Assembly (NCBI RefSeq): GCF_000379125.1
Contig: NZ_KB900626.1
Span: 2,614,667-2,678,666 of the forward strand
Source of the DNA: Methylosinus sp. LW4
GTDB lineage: Bacteria > Pseudomonadota > Alphaproteobacteria > Rhizobiales > Beijerinckiaceae
Direction of reading: 5' to 3'
DNA length: 64,000 nt
Shown here: piece after piece, positions 8,560 to 17,409 of the stretch
Layout: each line of letters begins with the position of its first letter
How positions within the stretch are numbered: the first letter of the stretch is position 1
The notes under the pieces: generated by a model
Told to the model about the DNA's origin: nothing
Seen by the model: only the letters and a program-made list of their open reading frames with translations
The model's database searches: none
Position numbers and translations under genes: made by a program

Positions 8560-9774
8560 TCAACGGCCGTCGAACCAGGCCTTCCATTGCGGGACCGCGG
8601 TCACGAAAGTGCCGCGATGCGTCGTCGGTCCGGTGGAAACGGCCTCGACGACCTTATTGCCGGAGCCGAAAGCCTGCGCATAGGTCATCGCCATGCGGCC
8701 GACGCCCTGCGTGATCGCCTCGTCCGCCTCCCCGTAATAGTTGCGAACCGGCGATTTTATCACCCAGCGATAGGCCTGCGTCGCCGCGATCAGCCGGCCG
8801 AAGGCCGAATTGGCGAAATAATGCGGATCGAAATAATCCGGCTTGATGAGCTTGCGCAGATCGGTCGGCACGGCCGCGGGATCGATCGGCTCGCGGTCAT
8901 AGGCCTTTTTGGCGATGTCGTAATGCTCCTCGGCGAAGAGCGAGCGGGCGAGGCCCGGAACGCCATAGTAATTCTCATAGGAAAAGGCCGAGAGGATGAA
9001 GATGCTGTTCAGCCAGACGGCGTCGTTGGGCCGCGGAAAGTCGAGAAAGCCCTCCATGGCGGCGAAGAGATCCAGCGGCGCGCTGGCGGTGGCCGCGCCG
9101 CGCACGGCGACGCCCGCGCTCTCGAGCTTCTCCAAAAAGGCCATGGTGACGAAGCCGCCCTGCGACCAGCCCGAGAGAAAGAGCTTGTCGCTCTTCAGCT
9201 TCAAATGGTCGAGCACGCTATGACTGGCGACCAGCAGATCGTAGCAGGCCTGCTGATGGCTGGCCTTGACCATATAGCCCTCCGGCTCCTGCGAGACGCC
9301 GAGGCCGAAATAATCGGCGCCGATCACAGCGTAGCCCTGCCCGGCGAATTGCGCGATCATCAGCTGCGTCTCGGGAGAGTCCTCGGCGAAGGACGGAACC
9401 TCGTGGCGCCCGTAGACGGTGCCATGCTGGTAGGAGACCATCGGAAACGAGGTCTCCTTCGTGTCCGGCACGGCGAGCAGGCCGGAGGCGACGGTCGGGG
9501 CGTTGCCCTTCTCCGGCATGACGGAGGAATAGGTGATTCTGTACAGCTTCACGCCATTGCGCGCCGGCGTGTAGTCCACTTTGACGCCCGCGAATTTCGG
9601 CGTGTCGGTCTGCAAAATCTGATTCAGCCGATGGACGTCCCAGCGCGCCACCAGCTCGTATTTCACGCCGGAAGAGACTTCGACCGGCGCATTTCGCGCG
9701 GCGGGCGCCGCCTGCGCGGCCGCGCCGAAGAACAGCGCCGAGACGAAGATCAGCGCGCGAAGAGTGATCGGCAT
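8560..9774 (-). CDS. Secreted lipase/esterase-like alpha/beta hydrolase
   Basis: 404 residues from the ATG reading MPITLRALIF. The first 23 residues form a signal peptide (hydrophobic core, then AAAQAAPA), so the enzyme is exported. The nucleophile elbow GWSQG is at residues 202-206, with Ser204 as likely nucleophile, and YQHGT near 116-120 suits the oxyanion region. The layout matches fungal/bacterial secretory-lipase-type hydrolases. A longer frame runs upstream, but the signal peptide and a GAAAGG site support this start; an alternative ATG 13 codons earlier is less likely. The substrate cannot be read from sequence. It is divergent from the L,D-transpeptidase gene. Confidence 0.78.
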   Translation of the reverse strand: MPITLRALIFVSALFFGAAAQAAPAARNAPVEVSSGVKYELVARWDVHRLNQILQTDTPKFAGVKVDYTPARNGVKLYRITYSSVMPEKGNAPTVASGLLAVPDTKETSFPMVSYQHGTVYGRHEVPSFAEDSPETQLMIAQFAGQGYAVIGADYFGLGVSQEPEGYMVKASHQQACYDLLVASHSVLDHLKLKSDKLFLSGWSQGGFVTMAFLEKLESAGVAVRGAATASAPLDLFAAMEGFLDFPRPNDAVWLNSIFILSAFSYENYYGVPGLARSLFAEEHYDIAKKAYDREPIDPAAVPTDLRKLIKPDYFDPHYFANSAFGRLIAATQAYRWVIKSPVRNYYGEADEAITQGVGRMAMTYAQAFGSGNKVVEAVSTGPTTHRGTFVTAVPQWKAWFDGR

Positions 9775-9960
9775 GAGGGAGCCTTTCGGGTTTCGGGGGA
9801 GAGTCGAGGTCATCGGCGCGCCGAGCGGCGCAAACGACGTATAGACCGCAATATTTTCCAAATCGCATCCGTCGCCGAAAATACGCCGCCGGCCTCGCCA
9901 TCCCATTTCGGCCGCATTTGCTCCCGAGAAACGACGCGGACGTAAACGGAACGGAGAGCA

Positions 9961-10539
9961 ATGGGCATGATCTCGACCTGGGCGCGCTGCGCGGGAGCTA
10001 TCGCATTCGGCCTCGTCCTTTCGGGGAGCGCGCAGGCGGCCAATCCTTTCGATCGCGGCCCGGTCGCGGATTTCGTCAACAACTTCCGCCTGCAGTCGAT
10101 CCCGAGCCAGGAGGTCGTCTGGAGCCATCCGCAATATAAGAAGGGCACGATCGTCGTCTCCACCAAGGAGCGGCGGCTCTATTATGTGCTCGGCCCGACG
10201 CGAGCGATCGAATATGGCGTCGGCGTCGGCCGCGAGGGCTTCACCTGGTCCGGCGTGAAGACGATCACCGCCAAGAAGGAATGGCCCGACTGGCGCCCGC
10301 CGGCCGCCATGCTGAAGCGCCGGCCGGATCTGCCCCGCTATATGGCGGGCGGCCAGGACAATCCGCTCGGCGCGCGCGCGCTCTATCTCGGCTCCAGCGA
10401 ATATCGCATCCACGGCTCCAATGAGGGCGACACGATTGGCGAGGCGGTCTCCTCCGGCTGCATCCGCATGACCAATCACGACGTCGCCGATCTCTATGAT
10501 CGGGTGAAGGTCGGAACCCGCGTGGTCGTGCTGAAATGA
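9961..10539 (+). CDS. L,D-transpeptidase (YkuD family)
   Basis: 192 residues with a signal peptide ending near ala-rich SGSAQAANP. The YkuD catalytic signature is complete: His151 in HGSN (151-154) and Cys167 in SSGCIRM (164-170). Such enzymes make 3-3 cross-links in peptidoglycan or anchor proteins to it in the periplasm. No peptidoglycan-binding domain is present, unlike the second L,D-transpeptidase at 38311. A GGAGAGC site lies just before the start. The gene faces away from the lipase-like gene, with a 186-bp shared promoter region. Confidence 0.93.
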   Translation: MGMISTWARCAGAIAFGLVLSGSAQAANPFDRGPVADFVNNFRLQSIPSQEVVWSHPQYKKGTIVVSTKERRLYYVLGPTRAIEYGVGVGREGFTWSGVKTITAKKEWPDWRPPAAMLKRRPDLPRYMAGGQDNPLGARALYLGSSEYRIHGSNEGDTIGEAVSSGCIRMTNHDVADLYDRVKVGTRVVVLK

Positions 10540-10619
10540 CAGCGGCGCCCTTCTCGAGCTATTAACCCGCGCGACGCTATCGTGGCGGCGACGGCGGCGG
10601 AGTCTCGAGGAAGAAGATC

Positions 10620-10745
10620 ATGCGCAAGCTCTGCATTCTGGCGGGTCTCGTCGCCGCCTATGCGCTGCTCGCGGGTTGCGACAAATGCACCCACGAGCTG
10701 CAGGACATACGCCTGCCTCTGCCGCCGCAGGCCTGCGCGCGCTGA
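10620..10745 (+). CDS. Very small lipoprotein
   Basis: 41 codons, ATG at 10620, stop at 10743-10745. The protein is a lipoprotein signal (MRKLCILAGLVAAYALLAGC) followed by only about 21 residues with three further Cys or Pro-rich positions. The lipobox LLAGC places the lipidated Cys at residue 20. A GAGGAAGAAG ribosome site lies directly upstream. It sits between the L,D-transpeptidase and panB on the same strand. No family is recognised, but the lipobox plus ribosome site make a real gene likely. Confidence 0.6.
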   Translation: MRKLCILAGLVAAYALLAGCDKCTHELQDIRLPLPPQACAR

Positions 10746-10811
10746 GCGGCTTTTTCCGCGGCCGCCTTTGCTCTATACAGCGCCCTGACGCGCATCAGGG
10801 AAGGTGAGCAG

Positions 10812-11621
10812 ATGGCGGCCGGCCGTTTCGTCGAGATGAAGAAGCGCGGCGAGAAATTCGTCGTGCTGACCGCCTATGACGCGCCGACCGCGCGGCTCGA
10901 GGCGGAGGCGGGCGTCGATATCCTCATGATCGGCGACAGCGTCGGCACCAATGTGCTGGGCTACGCCAGCGAGCGCGAGGTGACGCTGGACGATATGGCG
11001 CATCACATCGCCGCCGTGCGCCGCGGCGCGCCGGGCGTCTATTTGATCGGCGACCTTCCTTTCGCGACTTATGAGAGCGAGGCGCAAGCGCTCGCCAGCG
11101 CCGCGCGTCTCGCGCAGGCAGGCGCCGATTGCGTGAAATTCGAAGGCGCACGGCCGGAAATCGTGCGCGCGCTGAAGCGCGAGGGCTATGAGGTCTGCTG
11201 CCACATCGGGCTCGAGTCGCAGCATCAGGAGGGCAAGCGCCGCCAGGGCAAGACGGCGGAAGCCGCGGCCAAGCTCCTCGCCGACGCGCTGGCGCTGGAT
11301 GCGGCGGGCGCCGATTTCCTCGTTCTCGAGCTGATCCCGCGCGAGCTCGCGGCGAAGATCACAGAGCGCCTGCGCGCGCCGACGATCGGCATTGGCGCCG
11401 GCGCCGATTGCGACGCGCAAGTGCTGGTCGTGCATGATCTCGCGGCGCTGGGAACGCGCGACTTCAAGCATAATCGCCGCTATGTGGAGCTGGGCGCGGC
11501 GCTGCGCGCGGCTATCGCCGCTTACGCGCAGGACGTTCGCGAGGGGCGCTTTCCGGCCGAGGAGAATGGCTTCTCCATGGAGGCGGCGGAGCTGACGGCA
11601 TTGGAAAAGATCATCGCATGA
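10812..11621 (+). CDS. panB: 3-methyl-2-oxobutanoate hydroxymethyltransferase
   Basis: 269 residues. PanB transfers a hydroxymethyl group from 5,10-methylene-tetrahydrofolate to alpha-ketoisovalerate, giving ketopantoate, the first step of pantothenate synthesis. Family motifs are present: MIGDSVGTNVLGY (metal-binding Asp in the first), GDLPF (second Asp), VKFEGA (Lys and Glu), LELIP (catalytic Glu) and IGIGAG. The stop overlaps the hemH start by 4 nt (ATGA), so the two are co-translated. A GAAGGTGAG site precedes the ATG. panC and panD are not in the window. Confidence 0.96.
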   Translation: MAAGRFVEMKKRGEKFVVLTAYDAPTARLEAEAGVDILMIGDSVGTNVLGYASEREVTLDDMAHHIAAVRRGAPGVYLIGDLPFATYESEAQALASAARLAQAGADCVKFEGARPEIVRALKREGYEVCCHIGLESQHQEGKRRQGKTAEAAAKLLADALALDAAGADFLVLELIPRELAAKITERLRAPTIGIGAGADCDAQVLVVHDLAALGTRDFKHNRRYVELGAALRAAIAAYAQDVREGRFPAEENGFSMEAAELTALEKIIA

Positions 11622-12613
11622 GCGCGTCTCGCATCGGGCTTCTGCTCGTCAATCTCGGCACGCCGCAGGGCGCCGATTATTGGTCGGTGCGGCGCTATTT
11701 GCGCGAGTTTCTGTCGGATCGCCGCGTCGTCGATCTGCCGCCGCTGCTGTGGCGCCCCATTCTCGAGAGCTTCGTGCTCACCTTTCGGCCGCGCCGCTCC
11801 GCGCGCGCCTATCGCTCCGTCTGGAACGAGGAGCGCGACGAAGGCCCGCTGAAGACGATCACCCGCGCGCAGGCGGAAAAGCTCGGCGCGCGCTTCACGG
11901 AACAGAATGTCATCGTCGATTTCGCCATGCGCTACGCCGGGCCGTCCATCGGCGAGAAGATCGACGCGCTGCGCGCCGAGGGCTGCGAGCGTATCTTGCT
12001 GTTTCCGCTCTATCCGCAATATGCCGCCTCGACGACGGCCTCCGTCTTCGACGAAACGGCCCGCGCGCTGGCGCTGCTGCGCGAGCAGCCGACATTGCGC
12101 ATCGTCCCGCCCTTCTATGACGATTCCGCCTATATAGAAGCGCTCGCCGCCTCGACGCGCGCGCAGCTCGCTGCGCTCGATTTTACGCCGGATGTTCTGA
12201 TCGCCTCTTTCCACGGCCTGCCGCAAGCGCAGATCGATCGCGGCGATCCCTATCGCCGCCATTGCGAGACGACATACGATCGTCTGCGCGCCGCGCTCGG
12301 CATGTCGACGCAGCATTTGCGTCTCGCCTTTCAATCGCGCTTCGGCCGCGCGCAATGGATCGGCCCCTATACGGCCAATGTGCTGCAAGAGCTGGCGCAG
12401 AGCGGCGTGAAACGCGTCGCCGTGCTGACGCCAGGCTTCGTCTCCGATTGTCTGGAAACGCTCGAGGAGATCGGCGTCGAGCTACGCCATTCTTATTTGA
12501 CAGCCGGCGGCGAAAAATTCGCGCGGCTCGACTGCCTCAACGACAGCGACGATGGATTGCGCGCGCTGGAGACGATCGCGCGGCGAGAGCTCGCCGGCTG
12601 GCTGGACTCGTGA
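11618..12613 (+). CDS. hemH: Ferrochelatase
   Basis: 331 residues. HemH inserts ferrous iron into protoporphyrin IX, the last step of heme synthesis. The N-terminus reads GLLLVNLGTPQ, the classic start of the family; SFHGLPQ carries the catalytic His199, and the C-terminal third holds FVSDCLETLEEI with the conserved Glu. Length is normal for proteobacterial enzymes. It overlaps panB by ATGA and ends 6 nt from the stop of the convergent ABC transporter gene, with no room for a separate terminator. Confidence 0.97.
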   Translation: MSASRIGLLLVNLGTPQGADYWSVRRYLREFLSDRRVVDLPPLLWRPILESFVLTFRPRRSARAYRSVWNEERDEGPLKTITRAQAEKLGARFTEQNVIVDFAMRYAGPSIGEKIDALRAEGCERILLFPLYPQYAASTTASVFDETARALALLREQPTLRIVPPFYDDSAYIEALAASTRAQLAALDFTPDVLIASFHGLPQAQIDRGDPYRRHCETTYDRLRAALGMSTQHLRLAFQSRFGRAQWIGPYTANVLQELAQSGVKRVAVLTPGFVSDCLETLEEIGVELRHSYLTAGGEKFARLDCLNDSDDGLRALETIARRELAGWLDS

Positions 12614-12619
12614 GCGGCG

Positions 12620-14242
12620 TCAGGCTTCTGCGGAAATCTTTCCGCCGCTGATCGTGACGATGCGGTCGGCGGCGTCGAAATAGCGGTCGTCATGCGAGAT
12701 GACGACGAGCGTCTTGCCGCGCCGCTTCAGATCGGGAAGAATCTCGCGATAGAAAGCGCGACGAAACGCAGGGTCCTGCTCCGCCGCCCATTCGTCGAAG
12801 ACCATCACCGGCCGCCCCTCGGCGAAGGCGGACACGAGCGCGAGACGCTTGCGCTGGCCGGCGGAGAGCGCCGTTGTCGTATAGACGCCATTCTCGATCG
12901 CGGTCTTTTCCGAAATCTCCATGAGCGCGAGATAATCCTGCGCCGCGGCGGCCGACTCCTGCGAGACGCTCACATCGTCGAAAAGGAAATAGTCGAAGAA
13001 AACGGCGGAGAAGAGCTGGCGATAATCGTCGCGCTCGGCGTCGGAGACCGGCCGGCCGTCAACGAGAATTTCGCCGCTCGTCGGCGGATAGACGCCGAGA
13101 ATGAGCTTGAGCAGCGTGGTCTTGCCGCCGCCATTCTCGCCGACGATGAACACGATCTCGCCGGGGCGAATGTGAAAATCCGCCGGGCCGAGCGTGAAGC
13201 CGGCGACATTCTCCTCCTGCGAATATTGAAAGGTCACGCCGCGCAATTCCACCGAGCCGAAGAACGGCGAAGGCGGCTGCGCTGCGCTTTCGACGAGCCG
13301 CGGCTCCGCCGTCGTGAAGCTCTCGGAGAGATCGACGACGCGGCGAAACGACGTCGCCGCACGGCCGAACAATGGGACATAGGCGATCATGTTATTGACG
13401 GGCGCGCGCAAATAGAGGAGCGCGACGATGAACGTCCCTGTCGTCGCGGGCGCTTCCCCCAGCGCCGATTGCGCCGCGGTCAGCGCGCCGATGACGATGA
13501 AGATGGAGGTCGTGTCGATCGCCTCGACAGTGGAGAAGATCACGAAATTGCGGGTGGTCAAATCGCGTATGCGCTCGATCCGCGCAAACAGCCGATCATT
13601 GCGGAAAACAGCGCGCCGCACGCGATTGAGGCGCAACTCCTTCGCGCCCTCGATCAGCGCGTCATAATCCTTCTGCAGCTCGTCGCGCGCGCGTCGTTCC
13701 GCGTCGAATATCTCGAAGCCGCTCGAAAGGGCGCGCCGCATGAGATAGATCGGCAGGCCGGCGAAGGCGAGGGCGACCAGCGCGAGGCGCCAGGACAAAA
13801 AGACGAGATAGGCCGCGCAGCCGAGCGCGGTGAGCACGGACACGAATAGAAAGGGAAGTCCGCGCACGAACTGGCAGATTTCGTCGACGTCGTGATTGAG
13901 CGCGGTGACGATGCGATGCCGCTGCAAGCGCTCGAGCGCCGCGACCGGCGCGCAGAGAATCTTGTCGACCAGCTCCTTGCGAAGATCGGCGACGGCGCCC
14001 TGGACGACCTCGCTGTTCGCGCGGTTCGCGACGATTTCGCCTGCGAGAATCGCCGCGCAGAGCCCAGCGAAAATCGCGATCTCGGCGGCGGCGAGGCCAT
14101 TGCCGAGGGCGCGTTCGATCATGGCGAGAACGCCGACCGTCGCGAGGCTCGACGCGCCGCCCGTAAGCGCCGCGGCGAGAGCCTGCCTTTTATAGGGTGC
14201 GAGCAGACGAGCGGACGCACGCAGAAGAAACCTGTTCCGCAT
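12620..14242 (-). CDS. Cyclic-peptide/siderophore-type ABC exporter (SyrD/PvdE family), fused TMD-NBD
   Basis: 540 residues: six-helix transmembrane domain in about the first 300, then an ATP-binding domain. Walker A GENGGGKTT is near residue 365, signature LSAGQRKRLAL and Walker B VMVFDEWAAEQDP further on. The DEWAAEQDP form is typical of the SyrD/PvdE group, which exports cyclic lipopeptides or pyoverdine precursors. No peptide synthetase lies in the window, so the cargo is unknown. It starts 30 nt downstream of the YfhO-like gene on the same strand, so they probably form an operon. The start has a GAGG site. Confidence 0.88.
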   Translation of the reverse strand: MRNRFLLRASARLLAPYKRQALAAALTGGASSLATVGVLAMIERALGNGLAAAEIAIFAGLCAAILAGEIVANRANSEVVQGAVADLRKELVDKILCAPVAALERLQRHRIVTALNHDVDEICQFVRGLPFLFVSVLTALGCAAYLVFLSWRLALVALAFAGLPIYLMRRALSSGFEIFDAERRARDELQKDYDALIEGAKELRLNRVRRAVFRNDRLFARIERIRDLTTRNFVIFSTVEAIDTTSIFIVIGALTAAQSALGEAPATTGTFIVALLYLRAPVNNMIAYVPLFGRAATSFRRVVDLSESFTTAEPRLVESAAQPPSPFFGSVELRGVTFQYSQEENVAGFTLGPADFHIRPGEIVFIVGENGGGKTTLLKLILGVYPPTSGEILVDGRPVSDAERDDYRQLFSAVFFDYFLFDDVSVSQESAAAAQDYLALMEISEKTAIENGVYTTTALSAGQRKRLALVSAFAEGRPVMVFDEWAAEQDPAFRRAFYREILPDLKRRGKTLVVISHDDRYFDAADRIVTISGGKISAEA

Positions 14243-14272
14243 CTATGGCCTCGGTGAAATGAATGAATAAAA

Positions 14273-16570
14273 TCACTGCGTCCGCCCCGTCAGCCGCCGC
14301 CACAGCTCGTCGAAGGGCCGATAGACGAAACGCACCTCATGCTTGCCCTGCGACACGGCGACGGCGCGGAACATCACATTGGCGCGGAGAATCTCCGCCG
14401 GCTCGCCGTCGATTTCCGCCGTCCAGGACGGATGGAAAATATCGTTCAGCACGACATAGCCGCCGCCGCGCGGAACGTCGGCGTCGATGACCACCTCCGT
14501 ATTGCCATAGGAGCGGATGCGCGCGCCGCTCGCCTCGCCCTCCTCCGGCCGCGAATGACGGCAGACGGGCGGCTCCTCCAACAGCACGCTGGCGCGATAG
14601 TCGAGATCTGGCCAAACGCCATCCTCGATCATCTGCGCGAAATCGACGCGCGAGGCGCAGGTCGCGAGCAGCACGCGCGGCAGAGCGCGCTTATTCTCAT
14701 AGACGTAAGCGTCCTTGGTGCGCGCGATGAATTCGAGACCGCCGGGCTTCAAATTCTTGTCGATCTGCTCGATCGGCACGCCGGTCGCGATGAAGCGCAG
14801 GCCGATGAGATCGGCGAGCGTCGAGCGATAGGAGGGATAGAGCTTGGAGAAGACGCGCTGATCGGGCAGCGCGAGATGGTCGCCGACGCCGGTCGCATCC
14901 TCGAGCAGGCGCAGGCGCACAGGGTTGTAGCCGAACTCCTGATCGAAGCCATGCACCAGCGAGGCGTTGGGCCAGTGGAAATCAATGCCGGCGAGCTCGA
15001 CGCGGTCGCGCCGATCCGGCGCCGCCGTCGCCGCGAGGCGCGCGCGCAAGAGAGCGATCGTGTCGTTTTGCGTGTCCGCGCGCAGCACGTCGAAATTCTG
15101 CGGCGGCAGCGCGGTCGATTCATTGGGGCCATTGTTGAAGGCGAGATCGAGCGTCATCGTCGCGCCGACGGCGGCGAGCAGCGCATAACGCCGCGTCGCG
15201 AGCTGCGGCGCGAAGGCGATGACGAGAAAGGCCAGGCTCACGAAGCCGGCGCTTTCCGCGAGCGGCAGGAGCGCCGCGGAAAGATGATCCTTGCTCCAGG
15301 CGAGCGCAATGGCGAGCGCGAATAGAACGCCCAGCGCCGCCGCGAGATAGCGCAAGGGCGGCTTGCTCGGCGCATTGGCGACGACATTGAGGCCGAAGCC
15401 GGCGAGAATGGCGAGCACGGCGCAGAGCGGGAAGGTCGCGTCCGCCGGGCGGCGGAAGAGATCGACGCCCGGTATGTGAAACATCAGCGCGAAGGCCGGC
15501 GTGAAGCGGCCGAGCGCATAGAGCAGCAGCGCCAGCGCCGCGGCGGAAAAGAAGCTGATCTCGCGATTGGACGGCAGGCCGTGGCGCGTCAGCGCGATGA
15601 GCGAGAGCAGCGGCAGCGCGCCAATGTAGACGTCGCACATATTGCGCGCGAGAAAGAGATCCGGCGAGCCGAAAACCGCCGCCGGCGGTCCCCAGAAATT
15701 CGCGAGCGGACCATCCGTGCCGAAGAGATTGGCCGAGACGAAAGTGAGCAGCGCCGCCGGATGCAGCGAGCCGCGCAAGGCGCCTTCGAGATCGATGGCC
15801 GGCCGATTGGATTGCGACGCCAGCTCCATCGTCAGCAGCAGCGGAACGATGATGATGGCGATTCCGCAGGCCGCGCCGGCCGCGAGCGGCGCGATGGCGG
15901 TGGAAATCTTCGCATCATCGGAAAAGACGCGGAAGACGGCGTAGGCCGAGAGGACGAGCACTTCGAGAAAAGCGACCTGATCGCGTCCGAGCACGAGAAA
16001 GGCCGCCGCAACGCCGGCATAGGCGCCCCATTGCGCCGAGCGGCGATCGAGCGCGCGCGCGAGCAGGAAGAGCGTCACCGGAAACCAGGCGAGGCTCATC
16101 ACCTGTCCCGTATGCTGAATGCGCCAGGCGGCCGAGCCGCCGAAGGCGAAGGCCAGCGCGCAGAGCAGCGCGCCTTCCGCCGAGAATTTGCGGTCGCGGA
16201 AATAGGCGATGAAGGCGAGCCCGCCCATCGCCAGCATCGCGAAGACAATGCCGTCCTCGAGCGCGAAGGAGGGCTCGGGAACGAGCCAGGCGGCGATGAG
16301 GAAGAAGGGCGAGAAGATCAGCGATTGCGGATCGGCGAGCTGCGGCGAGCCGGCGAAGACATTGGGCGTCCAGAAGGGCGATTGGCCCGAATGCAGCGCA
16401 TGGGCGAGAAAGGCGAATTGCGGCTGGAAATGCGCCTTGGCGTCCCAAGGGACGGTGACGCGGCCGGACGCCCAAGGAAAGGCGAGAACCACCGCAGCGG
16501 CCAGAAAGACGAGCGCAGCGGCGCCATGGGAAACATTGGTCTGCGGACGCTCGGTCACTTCTCGGCTCAC
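14273..16570 (-). CDS. YfhO-like multi-spanning membrane protein (putative GT-C type glycosyltransferase)
   Basis: 765 residues. Roughly a dozen hydrophobic segments fill the first two thirds, with a first extracytoplasmic loop WDAKAHFQPQFAFLAHAL and HSGQSPFWTPNVFAG, a layout typical of YfhO/GT-C proteins. The C-terminus is a soluble domain ending in FHPSWTAEIDGEPAEILRAN-type sequence, the standard YfhO tail. In Gram-positives YfhO glycosylates teichoic acids; in Proteobacteria the role is not settled. It is probably the first gene of an operon with the exporter downstream, which might hint at modification and export of a cell-surface product; that link is inference. Confidence 0.75.
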   Translation of the reverse strand: MSREVTERPQTNVSHGAAALVFLAAAVVLAFPWASGRVTVPWDAKAHFQPQFAFLAHALHSGQSPFWTPNVFAGSPQLADPQSLIFSPFFLIAAWLVPEPSFALEDGIVFAMLAMGGLAFIAYFRDRKFSAEGALLCALAFAFGGSAAWRIQHTGQVMSLAWFPVTLFLLARALDRRSAQWGAYAGVAAAFLVLGRDQVAFLEVLVLSAYAVFRVFSDDAKISTAIAPLAAGAACGIAIIIVPLLLTMELASQSNRPAIDLEGALRGSLHPAALLTFVSANLFGTDGPLANFWGPPAAVFGSPDLFLARNMCDVYIGALPLLSLIALTRHGLPSNREISFFSAAALALLLYALGRFTPAFALMFHIPGVDLFRRPADATFPLCAVLAILAGFGLNVVANAPSKPPLRYLAAALGVLFALAIALAWSKDHLSAALLPLAESAGFVSLAFLVIAFAPQLATRRYALLAAVGATMTLDLAFNNGPNESTALPPQNFDVLRADTQNDTIALLRARLAATAAPDRRDRVELAGIDFHWPNASLVHGFDQEFGYNPVRLRLLEDATGVGDHLALPDQRVFSKLYPSYRSTLADLIGLRFIATGVPIEQIDKNLKPGGLEFIARTKDAYVYENKRALPRVLLATCASRVDFAQMIEDGVWPDLDYRASVLLEEPPVCRHSRPEEGEASGARIRSYGNTEVVIDADVPRGGGYVVLNDIFHPSWTAEIDGEPAEILRANVMFRAVAVSQGKHEVRFVYRPFDELWRRLTGRTQ

Positions 16571-16649
16571 TCCGACGAATCTCGATCACGCGGCATTGCG
16601 CATGAATTTTGCGAAAGCGCAAAGGACGAAGACGGCGCCCCCACCCTCC

Positions 16650-16893
16650 CCTCGAGGGGCTATCGAATGCACATATCCTCCGCGCCCCACGGCGTCCTGG
16701 CCGGGCTTGTCCCGGCCACCCACGCCAGCGCACGCCGAGACGCGGTAGAAGTTTGGCGTAACGCCGAAGCTCCGGCGGCGTCCGACATGGGAGAGAATCC
16801 GTCGATGGCGGGCACTTTCCTATGGTTTCTCAGCTGCGTGGCGTGGATGGCCGGGACAAGCCCGGCCAGGACGGCTGCAGCATTTCGCAATGC
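16650..16893. repeat. Composite palindromic repeat, family A (copy 1)
   Basis: About 240 bp filling the gap between the YfhO-like gene and the HxlR gene. It starts with GGCTATCGAATGCACATATC, has GTCCTGGCCGGGCTTGTCCC on the left and its inverted form GGGACAAGCCCGGCCAGGAC on the right, with a conserved middle. Frames through it give the familiar false peptide LAGLVPAIHA. The string GGCGTGGATGGCC at 16840-16852 equals the reconstructed IS110 target site. Confidence 0.85.
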
Positions 16894-16924
16894 GTGAGGA
16901 GATGGAAGTGCTGACCACTCTCCT

Positions 16925-17332
16925 TCACGCGCCGATAGCGCGCTGCGGCCGCGCCGCGGCCTGCTTTTCCGCCTCGGCGTCGAAGCGGCGCCGCGCCTCC
17001 TCGATCGTCTCGACATGCTCGAGCGCCCAATCGCCCAGCCGATGCAGCGGCTCGCGCAGAGAGCGGCCGAGCGGCGTCAGCTCGTAATCGACGCGGGGCG
17101 GTATAGTGGGATAGACAGTGCGCGTGACGAAGCCGTCACGCTCGGCCGCGCGCAGCGTCAACGTCAGCATGCGCTGCGAAATGCCGCCGATGCGCCGCCG
17201 CAGCTCGTTGAACCGCAAAGGCCCGGCGCCGAGCGATTCGACGACCAGCACGGTCCATTTGTCGCCGATCCGCGATAGAATGGCCGCAATGCGCCCGCAT
17301 TGGGCGGGAACATGAATGTGACCCCGTTCCAA
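16925..17332 (-). CDS. HxlR-family transcriptional regulator
   Basis: 135 residues. The HxlR winged-helix domain spans about 10-105: CGRIAAILSRIGDKWTVLVV, then LRFNELRRRIGGISQRMLT, the recognition region of the family. One Cys lies at the start of the domain in AQCGRI; single-Cys HxlR proteins (HypR, YodB type) sense quinones or disulfide stress through that residue. The gene is divergent from azoR with only 77 bp between them, the usual arrangement in which such a regulator represses its neighbour azoreductase. That regulation is inferred from context. Confidence 0.9.
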   Translation of the reverse strand: MERGHIHVPAQCGRIAAILSRIGDKWTVLVVESLGAGPLRFNELRRRIGGISQRMLTLTLRAAERDGFVTRTVYPTIPPRVDYELTPLGRSLREPLHRLGDWALEHVETIEEARRRFDAEAEKQAAARPQRAIGA

Positions 17333-17378
17333 AAATGTGCCTCCTTGCGCGCCGCGCCGATAGGAAGCAAGCTAGCCT

Positions 17379-17390
17379 AAGTTACCACTT
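17379..17390. promoter_or_regulatory. Candidate HxlR operator between hxlR-like gene and azoR
   Basis: AAGTTACCACTT is a short inverted repeat (AAGT/ACTT, 4-bp spacer) 20 nt upstream of azoR, inside the 77-bp divergent promoter region. Position fits an operator; the arms are short, so this is tentative. Confidence 0.3.
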
Positions 17391-17409
17391 TATACCAGGA
17401 GCGAGCCGC

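Noticed and set aside
16660..16897. Short frames reading LAGLVPAIHA
   Set aside because: They come from the family A palindromic repeat and recur only with it, in both orientations.
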